Source of the DNA: Mycobacteriales bacterium
Lineage (GTDB): Bacteria; Actinomycetota; Actinomycetes; Mycobacteriales; Mycobacteriaceae
NCBI GenBank assembly: GCA_012842085.1
Contig: DUTM01000005.1
Location: forward strand, 62,001 to 126,000
DNA length: 64,000 bases
Direction: 5' to 3'
Of this stretch, positions 1 to 8,583 are shown in pieces; the stretch's first letter is position 1; each line of letters starts with the position of its first letter. The notes under the pieces were generated by a model. The model ran no database searches. It saw only the letters and a list, made by a program, of their open reading frames with translations, and was not told the DNA's origin. The translations under genes and the position numbers were made by a program.

Positions 1-1176
1 TGGCAATCTGGCGGGTCACCGGTATTGCGGGAACTCGGCGAAACGGGTGTGGTGGAACTTCTGGGTGGCCCACTTGCCCACCCGTTTCAGCCTCTTCTCA
101 CCCCACCTATGCGCACATTTTTGCTGCGTGCTGGGCTTTCCGACAGTATGTTGCGGCGCCACGATCGTCCGCATGGTTTGTGGGCTCCAGAGTGTGCCTA
201 TACCCCCGGTATGGAGAAAGATTATGAAGCGGCTGGCATTAGCCATTTCATGGTGGATGGCCCCAGCTTCCGGGGCGACACTGCGGTAGGTCGACCCGTA
301 CGCGACAGCACTGTTGTTGCTTTCGCCCGCGACCTTACTGTCAGCTACCGGGTGTGGTCCCCCAAAGCCGGATATCCGGGGCATGGGGACTACCGTGATT
401 TTCACACCTTCCACCACTCCACTGGCTTCAAACCAGCCCGCGTCACCGGTCGCAACATTGGCCCCCACAAAAAGCAACCCTATGATCCCCAACGCGCCAT
501 CCAGCGTCTAGATCATGATGTCGCCGATTTTGTGGACACCGTCATCAACCGCCTGCAGGAGGAAACCACCCGCACCGGTCGACCTGCCCACGTGGTGGCT
601 GCTTTTGATACGGAGCTTTTCGGCCACTGGTGGTATGAGGGCCCCTTGTGGTTGGGGAAGGTTTTGCGAGCGCTCGACCAGGCTGGAGTGGAGCTGGGCA
701 GCCTCGATAAAGCACGCCGCTCGGGGTATGTTGGTGCTCCGATTGAACTGCGTGACTGTTCCTGGGGTTCGGGGAAAGATTGGCGTGTCTGGGAGGGACC
801 TGCCGTCAGCGACATTGTGGATCTGAATCAGAAACTGCAGTCGGAGCTACGGGAATTTATTACGGCCGTCATTCCTGCTCGCTCTGCGCAGGCAATACGG
901 CCGCGCAATGCAATAGCGGACCAAGTTCTGCAGGAGGCGGTACTCGCACTTCAGTCCGACTGGGCGTTCCTTATTTCCAAGGACACCGCCGCTGATTACG
1001 CCCGCGACCGGGCTTTCCTGCACGCACACGCCATGCGCGAAATAATAGCCACCTACCTGGCGGGAGATACGGCTGAGGCCGAAAAACTTTGTGCCGCTTG
1101 GCGTGCCGCCGATAGCCCCTTCCCCCAACTCGATGCGCGACTATTGCGTGACGTTTATGATGAGTGTGTCAGCTAA
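1..1176 (+). CDS. Glycoside hydrolase family 57 alpha-glucan branching-type enzyme (5' end missing)
   Basis: The reading frame is already open at base 1, so the N-terminus lies upstream and 391 codons are visible. GH57 signatures are clear: GLWAPECAY, whose Glu matches the family nucleophile, and AAFDTELFGHWWYEGP, whose Asp matches the acid/base. The C-terminal helical part (WAFLISKD, then the YARDR region) is typical of the DUF1957 group. The closest family I recognise is mycobacterial Rv3031, which acts in the cytoplasm on the alpha-1,4/1,6-glucan of methylglucose lipopolysaccharide; that role is inferred from similarity and from the adjoining GT4 gene, 12 bases downstream and probably co-transcribed. 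A Rv3030-like methyltransferase would be expected just upstream of the window. Confidence 0.88.
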   Translation, partial: WQSGGSPVLRELGETGVVELLGGPLAHPFQPLLTPPMRTFLLRAGLSDSMLRRHDRPHGLWAPECAYTPGMEKDYEAAGISHFMVDGPSFRGDTAVGRPVRDSTVVAFARDLTVSYRVWSPKAGYPGHGDYRDFHTFHHSTGFKPARVTGRNIGPHKKQPYDPQRAIQRLDHDVADFVDTVINRLQEETTRTGRPAHVVAAFDTELFGHWWYEGPLWLGKVLRALDQAGVELGSLDKARRSGYVGAPIELRDCSWGSGKDWRVWEGPAVSDIVDLNQKLQSELREFITAVIPARSAQAIRPRNAIADQVLQEAVLALQSDWAFLISKDTAADYARDRAFLHAHAMREIIATYLAGDTAEAEKLCAAWRAADSPFPQLDARLLRDVYDECVS

Positions 1177-1188
1177 AAGGGACGGGTT

Positions 1189-2517
1189 ATGCGCATCTTA
1201 ATGATTTCCTGGGAGTACCCACCGGTGATGGTGGGAGGCTTGGGAATTCATGTCAACAATTTGGTGCGGGAACTTGTGCAAAAAGGCCACGAGCTCACTG
1301 TCGTCACCCGCGCCCCCGATGCCGCAGCTGGGATAGCCCGCGAAATAACCGATGAGATACGTGACGGAGTGCGGGTAGTTTCAGTGCCACTCACCCCGTT
1401 TGCTATTGATTTCACCACGGATCTTATGGCGTGGACTCTGCTGATGGGCACCGCCATGAACCGGGCAATACACCACCTCATTAACGGGACGGGACCGTGT
1501 AAAAAACTAGGTGCCTGGCAGCCGGATCTGGTGCATGGGCATGACTGGCTTGTCGCCGTACCAGCGGTGGCTGCTGCGGACGAGTGTGATGTGCCGTTGG
1601 TTGGGACATTTCACGCTACGGAAGCTGGGCGCAACTCGGGATGGCTATCCCACCCCATTAACAAACAGGTGCACTCTGCCGAATGGTGGTTCGCCAACAG
1701 TTGCGACAAGCTCATCGCCTGCTCAACATCGATGGTGAACGAGGTGGAAGCTGTTTTTGGGCGGGAAGATACTGGTTCACCCGGGTTGTGCGAGATACAC
1801 AATATCCCCAACGGTATCGACCCCACCGGCTGGGAATGTCCCCGCCCGCCGGCGCGCAAAACCTCAGCACCGCACCTGCTCTATTTCGGGCGACTGGAGT
1901 GGGAAAAAGGGGTGCACGACATTTTGTCTTCGCTTCCCCTACTGCGACGCCGCTATCCAGGTATTCACGCCACAATAGCTGGCAAAGGAATGAAACAAGA
2001 GTGGCTAAAGTCGGAGCAGCACCGTCACCGGCTAGCTGGCCCCGTGCACTTCACTGGGCATCTGCATCGACCAGACCTCAAAAAACTCCTTAGCGATGCA
2101 GATTTAGCTATTCTGCCCAGCCGTTACGAGCCTTTTGGAATTGTGGCGCTGGAAGCGGCGGCCGCCGGCATACCCATTGTGGCGGCGGAGACGGGGGGAC
2201 TCGTCAACATTGTGCAGGATGGCACCACTGGTTGGACGTACCCGTCTGGGCGCATCGAAGAAATGGTGGAGACGATTGACTCCGCCCTGCAAGATACGGC
2301 CGCGCGGGAGAAGCGACCACAGCTGATTAAAAAGCAGCTCGATAATTTTAGTTGGCCTAAAGTAGCGGATCAGACGGAAGAAGTTTATACAGAAGCTGCC
2401 GCATCAACCTCCCGGAATGCGCATCGCCCACTGCCCCGCCCGTTGATTCCTTTACGCCCCCTTCCCCACCGTGATCCCACCACCCCCGTTAACGTGGCAA
2501 CAACTGTTCCCCACTAA
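1189..2517 (+). CDS. GT4 glycosyltransferase, alpha-1,4-glucan synthase-like (Rv3032 type)
   Basis: A 442-residue GT-B enzyme. The N-terminal domain opens MRILMISWEYPPVMVGGLG, the usual acceptor-side start of glucan synthases. The C-terminal nucleotide-sugar domain has NIPNGIDP, FGRLEWEKGVHDI and the EX7E-type motif SRYEPFGIVALEAAAAG. The ATG at 1189 follows an AAGGGACGG ribosome site and lies 12 bases after the GH57 stop. By family knowledge it would extend an alpha-1,4-glucan chain from an activated glucose donor, with GH57 adding branches. The last 40 or so residues are proline- and arginine-rich, outside the fold and probably disordered. Assignment to the methylglucose lipopolysaccharide pathway rests on gene order. 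Confidence 0.88.
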   Translation: MRILMISWEYPPVMVGGLGIHVNNLVRELVQKGHELTVVTRAPDAAAGIAREITDEIRDGVRVVSVPLTPFAIDFTTDLMAWTLLMGTAMNRAIHHLINGTGPCKKLGAWQPDLVHGHDWLVAVPAVAAADECDVPLVGTFHATEAGRNSGWLSHPINKQVHSAEWWFANSCDKLIACSTSMVNEVEAVFGREDTGSPGLCEIHNIPNGIDPTGWECPRPPARKTSAPHLLYFGRLEWEKGVHDILSSLPLLRRRYPGIHATIAGKGMKQEWLKSEQHRHRLAGPVHFTGHLHRPDLKKLLSDADLAILPSRYEPFGIVALEAAAAGIPIVAAETGGLVNIVQDGTTGWTYPSGRIEEMVETIDSALQDTAAREKRPQLIKKQLDNFSWPKVADQTEEVYTEAAASTSRNAHRPLPRPLIPLRPLPHRDPTTPVNVATTVPH

Positions 2518-2655
2518 TTTTTAAATTCCTGGTAGACAGCTATTTACGCAGTCATTGCTGCAGCATAAGACCCTCTTTTAAGGATAGTTTTAGACCTTCC
2601 TTAATAATCGACGGATTTCCATTCGGGTGAAACCCAAAAATTTTTATCATGCTTG

Positions 2656-2668
2656 TTTCATGATGAAA
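2656..2668. promoter_or_regulatory. Inverted repeat in the ceramidase-1 leader
   Basis: TTTCAT-G-ATGAAA is a perfect 6+1+6 inverted repeat about 50 bases before the start codon, inside a 200-base A/T-rich gap between the GT4 gene and the first ceramidase gene. It could be an operator. No strong promoter hexamers or terminator were recognised in the rest of the gap (2518-2717). The second ceramidase gene lacks an identical copy. Confidence 0.25.
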
Positions 2669-2717
2669 GCAGACAGTTATGTCACCCCACCGTTGAGTCT
2701 GCGAGGAGGCCCCTCCC

Positions 2718-4838
2718 ATGGAGATCAGTCGTCGAAAACTTTTACAAGCAACCGCCGTGGCCGGTGCAGCCACCGCATTGGCCGGCACCAGCGCTAGCCC
2801 AGGTCGCACCCCCACCGCTAAAGCTAGTCCGCGCACCAAAATAACCGGACCTGCCACAGGTGAAGGTTTTTCAGTAGGGCTCGGGATCTCCTCCATGACT
2901 GGTGCTGTGGCCGGTCAAGGCATGATGGGCTACTCTGAAGAGGAACAAGTCGCGCGGGGTCTGCGCAGCCCCTACTATGCCCGCGCCTTCATTTTTGTTG
3001 ATAACACCACAAAACAGCGGCTCGTCTACGTCAACGTGGATATGGCGTGCTTCTTTGAATCCCTCCACCGCGAAGTTATCAAGCATTGCGAAAAGAAGTA
3101 CGGCAAGCTCTACCCCGAGTCACATATTTGTATCACCGCGACCCACAACCACAACTCCTGTGGTGGCACCTCCCACAACCTCGCCTACAACATGGCGACC
3201 AGCGGTTTTATGGAAAACAGTTTCAAAGCCGAAGTGGCTGGCATTTGTGAAGCTATCGACATGGCGCACAAGCGCATTAAACCGGCACGCCTCCTGCTCG
3301 GCCATTCCACGCTCTACACTGCAGGCGCCAACCGGTCCCTCGTTGCTTTCCGCAACAACCCGAAAGAAGACCAGGCCTACTACCCACAGGCAATGGATCC
3401 GCAGGTGCGTGTCCTCCGCATCCAGCACGGCTCGACAGATGTTGGCGCCATCACCTGGTACGCCACTCACGGCACTTCTATGACGGATGCCAACTTCTAC
3501 ATTGCCCCGGACAACAAGGGCTTGGCCTCCTACATGTGGGAACACGATGAGAAGGGAGTCCGCTATCTGCGCGGTCACAAGGACTTCATTGCGGCGTTCT
3601 CCCAAACCAACGCGGGTGACATCACCCCGAATATTGGTGTGGTAAAACGCAAGCCCACCGGCCCTGCAGGCACTGACTTTGTGCGCAATAACGAGATTAT
3701 TGCAGAGCGTCAGTTCAAGGCCTGCAAAGAAGCGTTCGACAATGCCCAGCCTGTGTCTGGTCTGCGGCTGGATGTGCGCTACACCTACTTCGACATCAGC
3801 AACCAGAAAGTGGAACCGCCCTACACTGTCGACGGGAACACCTGGTACACGACGCCCGCCATTATGGGCGGCTCCGGAACGGCCTGTTCGGAAGAGGACA
3901 ACGTGCGTTGCCCCACCTGGGGTGTTCCGTTCGTGAAGGAAGGGTGGAGTATGCCCACCTTGGAGGGAGTGTTCAAGGCTCTGGGCATTACCGAAATGCC
4001 AAAGATTCCCCGCAAACACCTCCTAGCCCACGAACCAAAAGTACCGTTGCTGCCGCTGGGTTACCTACCTCCAGTTCCCTGGATTCCGCAGGTGGTACCG
4101 GCACAGCTTGTGCGTTTCTGTGACCAGCTGACGTTAGTGTGCAGCCCCTCCGAGTTCACCATCATTGCGGGTCTGCGGACCCGCCGTCTGGTCTCCAAGA
4201 TTTTGGGTTACGACCTTGAAGATGTGGTCTTCCAGGGCTACACCAACTCGTACAACCAGTATGTTGCGACACCCGAAGAGTACGTGATGTGCCAGTACGA
4301 GGGTGGCGAAACACAGTACGGTCGCGAAACTTTGGGCGCCTGGCTGCAGATCTTTGCCAAACTTGCCCGCGACATGCGGGACAAGAAGCCCACCCCTCCC
4401 GGCCCTGCACCGGACAACTATGATTGGTTCACCCCAAGCTGGCTGCCAGCAGTGCCTGCCGATACTGCCCCCGAGGGTAGGAAGTTCGGAGATGTGTTGA
4501 CGCCCCCGCAGCGTGGGTACCACCGGGGCGACAAAGCAGAAGTGGCTTTTGTGGGTGCTCACCCCAATAACCGTCTGCGTCGCAACAACACTTACACGGC
4601 TGTGGAACGCAGAGTTGGCGGCAAGTGGGTACGGGTTTATGACGACTCGGATTACGAGACGATGCTCCATTGGGAACGTGTTGGCAAGACGGAATCCAAG
4701 ACCGTCGTCATCTGGAATATTCCGAAGAATCAACCCACCGGAATGTACCGCATGTTGCAGTTCGGTGAGTCCAAAGATGCCAATGGCAAGCTGACCACCT
4801 ATCGGGGTGTCTCCCCTGCCTTCCGCGTCAATAATTAG
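2718..4838 (+). CDS. Neutral/alkaline ceramidase family hydrolase, Tat-exported (copy 1)
   Basis: This 706-residue protein belongs to the neutral ceramidase family, which hydrolyses the amide bond of ceramides to sphingosine and fatty acid. The N-terminus MEISRRKLLQATAVAGAA is a twin-arginine signal ending near an Ala-X-Ala-like site, so export is expected. Family zinc-site elements are visible: ATHNHNSCGGT (about residue 142), WYATHGTSM followed by PDNKGLASY, CSPSEFTIIAG and GYTNSYNQY. The catalytic loop reads QTNAGDITPN with Thr303 where characterised enzymes have a nucleophilic Ser. A C-terminal Ig-like domain begins near residue 595 (HRGDKAEVAFVGAHPNNRL). The ATG follows GAGGAGG at a good distance. 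A close paralogue lies at 9820-11916. Substrate is inferred from family only. Confidence 0.85.
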   Translation: MEISRRKLLQATAVAGAATALAGTSASPGRTPTAKASPRTKITGPATGEGFSVGLGISSMTGAVAGQGMMGYSEEEQVARGLRSPYYARAFIFVDNTTKQRLVYVNVDMACFFESLHREVIKHCEKKYGKLYPESHICITATHNHNSCGGTSHNLAYNMATSGFMENSFKAEVAGICEAIDMAHKRIKPARLLLGHSTLYTAGANRSLVAFRNNPKEDQAYYPQAMDPQVRVLRIQHGSTDVGAITWYATHGTSMTDANFYIAPDNKGLASYMWEHDEKGVRYLRGHKDFIAAFSQTNAGDITPNIGVVKRKPTGPAGTDFVRNNEIIAERQFKACKEAFDNAQPVSGLRLDVRYTYFDISNQKVEPPYTVDGNTWYTTPAIMGGSGTACSEEDNVRCPTWGVPFVKEGWSMPTLEGVFKALGITEMPKIPRKHLLAHEPKVPLLPLGYLPPVPWIPQVVPAQLVRFCDQLTLVCSPSEFTIIAGLRTRRLVSKILGYDLEDVVFQGYTNSYNQYVATPEEYVMCQYEGGETQYGRETLGAWLQIFAKLARDMRDKKPTPPGPAPDNYDWFTPSWLPAVPADTAPEGRKFGDVLTPPQRGYHRGDKAEVAFVGAHPNNRLRRNNTYTAVERRVGGKWVRVYDDSDYETMLHWERVGKTESKTVVIWNIPKNQPTGMYRMLQFGESKDANGKLTTYRGVSPAFRVNN

Positions 4839-4861
4839 GTGCTGAATCGGCGCGCGCAGGC

Positions 4862-5602
4862 CTAGTTGAGTTGTTGCTTTTTGCGTTCAATATCGGCTAG
4901 GTCTGCTGCGTGCTGGGCGCGTGCTGCGGCTTGCGCGTCCCACTCCTCTTTCCGGTTTTTCACCACCCGCGCGGGAGCACCAACCGCGATGCTGTATTCC
5001 GGAAGTTTCCCTTTTGCGACGGCGTGCGCACCCAAAACACAGCCACGCCCAATGTAGGTGTCGCGGGTAACGGTCACTTTGGTGGCCAACCAGCAATCTG
5101 GTCCGATACGGACGGGCCCTTTCACAATGCCTTGGTCCTTGATAGGTACTGTGATGTCGGTGGTGACGTGGTCAAAATCGCAAATATAGGACCAGTCTGC
5201 AATCAGGGTGTTGGCTCCCACTTCCGTGTCCAAATAGGAGTTGATGACGACATCTTTCCCAAACACTGCTTTGTCGCCAATCCGGAGTGACCCTTCATGG
5301 CACCGCAGGGCGGTTTTGTCGCCAATATGCACCCACCGTCCGATCTCCATCCGACCTAATCCCGGGCGGCAGTGAATGTCGCAATCTTTCCCCAGAAACA
5401 CCATGCCCCGCAGAACAATGTGCGGGTTCCGGAGCCGGAATTTCAACAGTCGCCAGTAGCGCACCAAATACCACGGCGTGTATGCCTTATTGCGAAACAC
5501 CCATTTCAGCGAATCCCAGGTCAGAAACTTAGCCTGCTGGGGATCGCGTCGCTTTGCCGCTTGGCGCCGTTCATTCCACGGCGCGCCCCACATCGTTGTC
5601 AT
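4862..5602 (-). CDS. Left-handed beta-helix (LbH/hexapeptide) acyltransferase-like protein
   Basis: A 246-residue protein. Residues 60-210 carry imperfect hexapeptide repeats (IGRWVHIGDKTALRC, IGDKAVFGKDVVINSY, IGRGCVLGAHAVAKG, SIAVGAPARVVKN) typical of trimeric LbH acetyl- or acyltransferases. The N-terminal 60 residues are basic and aromatic, and the C-terminal 35 residues form a charged helix (AARAQHAADLADIERKKQQ). Most like mycobacterial Rv3034c, whose exact substrate I do not know. It is the last gene of a five-gene minus-strand block, starting 9 bases after the THUMP-like methyltransferase gene. It ends 23 bases from the first ceramidase gene with no obvious terminator between. Acceptor and acyl donor cannot be read from sequence. 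Confidence 0.75.
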   Translation of the reverse strand: MTTMWGAPWNERRQAAKRRDPQQAKFLTWDSLKWVFRNKAYTPWYLVRYWRLLKFRLRNPHIVLRGMVFLGKDCDIHCRPGLGRMEIGRWVHIGDKTALRCHEGSLRIGDKAVFGKDVVINSYLDTEVGANTLIADWSYICDFDHVTTDITVPIKDQGIVKGPVRIGPDCWLATKVTVTRDTYIGRGCVLGAHAVAKGKLPEYSIAVGAPARVVKNRKEEWDAQAAARAQHAADLADIERKKQQLN

Positions 5603-5611
5603 AGCCTCATG

Positions 5612-6883
5612 CTACCCAACACGACGTTCACTACAGATAAATGCGGCGGCATTATCCCCTATCCGCGTCACGATAAGAGTGCGGGCGGGAGCGTCTTTTA
5701 CGGGTTTTCCAAGTACTTGTTTGCGCACCAGAGCGGGATCTAGCTCAATCCCCCGTACCAGCACTTCCAGGGCAGAGGTAGGCATTTTTTGGAAGGCTTT
5801 CTTGAGGTCATTTTTATGGAAGCGAAGTTGTTTTTGCACCTGGTAGTAGGGCACATCAACCGGCGGATTGTCGCCTGAAAGGTGAGCGATGTATTCATCC
5901 ATCAGCCACAGTCCATGGAGCGCACCCCACTCGCGTACCAGACCAGAACGGACTATCGCGCCATCGGGTTCCACAATGATACTTCCAGGTTCTTGGATGT
6001 CTTGGGACTGGGCGCGGCTGATGTTTTCCGGATGGTCGGTGACGGTATCCACAATGGCGCCATCGGGTGCCAGCACGGTGGCACGCCGGTTCACCTTCTC
6101 GTCAGCAAACTCGGTTGACCAGAGTGCGGCTTCTTTCACTCCGCCGCGTTTACTTCCGGTGATGCTGACGATTTCAACTTCCCCAGACCAGGGGCCGGTT
6201 CCCCATCCGTCATGAAAAAGTCCCTCCCAGTCAATGCCGGGTGCCGCTTTAATGACGTATGGCCGATCTCGGTATGTCTCTAAAACCGCTGTGAGGGTGG
6301 GGATGGTAGCTTCTGGGCCGCGGTATAGACGCCGCCCGGTGCTGCTTCTACGTGCTGGATCAATCAGGGTCGCGGTGTCCGCACTCCAGGTGGGGGTCAA
6401 TGCGTCTGCTTGCTGGAAGTTGGCGGCTGGGACATTGTGTTTAGCCATCGCCAGCCGTACTTCATCGATGTCACTGCCGCTTGCGTCAATGTTTTTCCGT
6501 AGCAACGCCGCTACTTCGGTGCCGATGGAGCAGGTAGCGTCGTGGATTCCCGTTACTGTTTGAGCGGCACATGCCGCCGCAAGCCGGTCAGCTCGGTGGT
6601 CGACGACAGGTCGGGCGGTCGCTTGTTGCACAGTTTCTTTAGTAAGCAACCAAGCGGCAGTCTCGTCACCTAGTTTTTCGGCTGCTAGCCGGCGCGCTTG
6701 TACCAGTTCGATGACGCTATTGACCTGCGCGGGAGTCAAATCTGGGAATTGTTTACGCAACTTGGTTGTGCTCGCAAAAGTGTCTTCGGAAGTCCAGGGG
6801 AAAGACTCCGCAGCGGCAATGACTTCTTGCACATCGGTGGTGCCCCACCAGGCGACGTCGGCGGCAGTACAGTGAAAAGCCAT
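5612..6883 (-). CDS. Class I SAM-dependent methyltransferase with THUMP-like domain (Rv3037c type)
   Basis: A 423-residue cytoplasmic protein. A SAM-binding segment (GIHDATCSIGTEVAAL near residue 115) is followed by a DPARR motif (LIDPARRSSTGRRL, about residue 175) that replaces the usual NPPY-like motif in this family. The C-terminal 100 residues, with RFHKNDLKKAFQKMP and LEVLVRGIELDPALVRK, match the THUMP-like domain found with such enzymes. By fold it is probably an RNA or small-molecule methyltransferase; the substrate is unknown. It sits 31 bases after the preceding methyltransferase gene in the same orientation, the order seen in mycobacteria. Confidence 0.75.
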   Translation of the reverse strand: MAFHCTAADVAWWGTTDVQEVIAAAESFPWTSEDTFASTTKLRKQFPDLTPAQVNSVIELVQARRLAAEKLGDETAAWLLTKETVQQATARPVVDHRADRLAAACAAQTVTGIHDATCSIGTEVAALLRKNIDASGSDIDEVRLAMAKHNVPAANFQQADALTPTWSADTATLIDPARRSSTGRRLYRGPEATIPTLTAVLETYRDRPYVIKAAPGIDWEGLFHDGWGTGPWSGEVEIVSITGSKRGGVKEAALWSTEFADEKVNRRATVLAPDGAIVDTVTDHPENISRAQSQDIQEPGSIIVEPDGAIVRSGLVREWGALHGLWLMDEYIAHLSGDNPPVDVPYYQVQKQLRFHKNDLKKAFQKMPTSALEVLVRGIELDPALVRKQVLGKPVKDAPARTLIVTRIGDNAAAFICSERRVG

Positions 6884-6914
6884 AGCGTTCCTTACGTCGG
6901 TAGCTAACGCGATC

Positions 6915-7952
6915 TCATCTACTTAAAGGCAGTGGGTTTTTAGAAGGACCTGGTGTGCGAGGCCGCGCATTGATATAGGGTTTCGTCCCTGTCACCAAAA
7001 GATTGTAGAACCAGCTTTGGGGAATGAACTTGTTGAAAAAGTGTTCATCCAACCAGGTTGCTGCTTTAAACAAATTAAATGCGAAAAGCCGGTAGCGGAA
7101 GGAAAGTTTCTCGTCGGGCACTGCCGCCTCAAATGTCCGGATGGGCCACCCTTCCAGGGCTGCTGCAAACTCTTCTGCAGAAACCTTTACCCGTACCGCT
7201 CCTGCCCGCCGCGCGATGTCAGCTAATTCGGTGGGGGTAAATGTGTGGATGTCTACCACTGCTTCCAATGCTTGTGCGCGGGAAGAGTCGTCTAGCTCTT
7301 GTTGGGGCCGGCGCCATTTGTTGAGGAAGGGAAGGCGGGTGACGTTGGTAACTAGCTTCCACGTCAAGGTGCTAATAAAGCGCGCATACCGATCTCCTGT
7401 TGTGGAGGGTTCACCGGCGAAAACAAAACGCCCACCGGGTTTCAGCACTCGCAGAACCTCCGCGAGCGACTGTTCCGGATCGGGAATGTGGTGCAGCATG
7501 GCGTGCCCCACCACCAGGTCGAAGGTGTTGTCGGGATAGGGAATTGTTTCCGCATCTGCGACTCGCCCATCCACGTCGAGCCCCAAGTTGCGTCCGTTGC
7601 GGAGCGCCACCTCCACCATGCCGGGGGAAAGATCCGTCAACTCCCCTTTTTGTGCCACTCCCGACTGCATCAAGTTGAGGAGGAAAAACCCAGTTCCACA
7701 ACCTAATTCGAGTGCTTTTTCGTAGGGGATTTCATCGTTGCGGATGGTGCGGGTGGTGGCCTGGTCGAAGCGTCCACGGGCGTAGGTGATGCATCTATCG
7801 TCGAAGGAAATAGACCATTTTTCGTCGTAGGTTTCGGATTCCCAGTCGTGGTAGAGGACTTGCGCTAATTTGGTGTCTTGGTAAGCGGCTTCTACCTCTT
7901 CGGCAGTCGCATGTCGATGTGGTTGTTGTGACGGTTGATCCGCTGACACCAT
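6915..7952 (-). CDS. Class I SAM-dependent methyltransferase (Rv3038c type)
   Basis: A 345-residue protein with a complete Rossmann methyltransferase core: motif I ALELGCGTGFFLLNL, motif II region GRVADAETIPYPDNTFD, then VVGHAMLHHIPDPEQS and EVLRVLKPGGRFVFAGEPS. This resembles ubiquinone/menaquinone or lipid methyltransferases. The C-terminal half has a hydrophobic, aromatic stretch (RYRLFAFNLFKAATWLDEHFF) that could bind a lipid acceptor or membrane, which is an inference. The first 45 residues are a charged extension. The substrate is not identifiable. It lies in the ABC-crotonase-methyltransferase block, 52 bases after the crotonase-like gene. Confidence 0.75.
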   Translation of the reverse strand: MVSADQPSQQPHRHATAEEVEAAYQDTKLAQVLYHDWESETYDEKWSISFDDRCITYARGRFDQATTRTIRNDEIPYEKALELGCGTGFFLLNLMQSGVAQKGELTDLSPGMVEVALRNGRNLGLDVDGRVADAETIPYPDNTFDLVVGHAMLHHIPDPEQSLAEVLRVLKPGGRFVFAGEPSTTGDRYARFISTLTWKLVTNVTRLPFLNKWRRPQQELDDSSRAQALEAVVDIHTFTPTELADIARRAGAVRVKVSAEEFAAALEGWPIRTFEAAVPDEKLSFRYRLFAFNLFKAATWLDEHFFNKFIPQSWFYNLLVTGTKPYINARPRTPGPSKNPLPLSR

Positions 7953-8004
7953 GCCTCCGTTCCCGATTTTTACGAGTTATCTTCGCAGTCTAATTGAGAG
8001 CTAA

Positions 8005-8583
8005 CTAAACGTCACCTAAGTTGCTAGCTGACTGCTCAGATACCCATTCCTGGGCTCGGGCTAACACATAGTCGGGCCCTACTAGTTCATCTACGAGCCC
8101 CGCACCGTGCCCCTCCTGGGCAGTCATATAAGAGCTCTCTGATGAGGGAACTAGCCGCGCATTATCCCCCATTACGCGATAGGTACAGCGGGTGGCTAAC
8201 TCCCATGCATCGCCTTTTACGTAGCCACTAAGTGCAGCCACTACTGGGATCTGTGCCGCACAGCGGCTGAGCAACGTGTAGGTGTCTTTGCGAACGTGGT
8301 CGAGCGCAGCCCTGAGCGCGCTGTTGCCGTCGATACTGCTGTCTTCCGTCCCCACCGAAAACATTTTTTTGCTTCCCACAATGACCAGCCCGGCAATAGT
8401 GTCGGAACTTTCCAGTGCAGTCTGTAACTGCCCCAGCAGGCCTTTCAACTCTTCCCAGTGTCGCAGTCGCAAACTGTTGAAGGGGGGATCATCCAACTGG
8501 AATATCCAAATGTTGCGATACTGTGTAAACCGCCAATAAAGCAAGTGTGGGAAGTCCGTGGCGTCACTTCTAGTATTCGACAA
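8005..8583 (-). CDS. Short enoyl-CoA hydratase/isomerase (crotonase) family protein
   Basis: About 192 residues, shorter than the 250 or so usual for crotonases. The core is recognisable: LDDPPFNSLRLRHWEEL, an oxyanion-type loop KKMFSVGTEDSS, and the second loop ALSGYVKGDAWELATRC with the conserved Glu of the ELA motif. The region holding the second catalytic Glu is altered (DNARLVPSSESSYMTAQEG), and the C-terminal trimerisation helices are reduced. Activity is therefore uncertain. I chose TTG at 8583, which has AGGA 7 bases upstream and overlaps the end of the ABC gene by 14 bases. A GTG at 8607 or ATG at 8643 would overlap it further and lack a good ribosome site. The position corresponds to echA17 (Rv3039c). 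Confidence 0.65.
   Translation of the reverse strand: MSNTRSDATDFPHLLYWRFTQYRNIWIFQLDDPPFNSLRLRHWEELKGLLGQLQTALESSDTIAGLVIVGSKKMFSVGTEDSSIDGNSALRAALDHVRKDTYTLLSRCAAQIPVVAALSGYVKGDAWELATRCTYRVMGDNARLVPSSESSYMTAQEGHGAGLVDELVGPDYVLARAQEWVSEQSASNLGDV

Noticed and set aside
3120-4019. A 299-codon open frame antisense to ceramidase copy 1
   Set aside because: It is explained by codon bias of the ceramidase gene and shows no recognisable motif.
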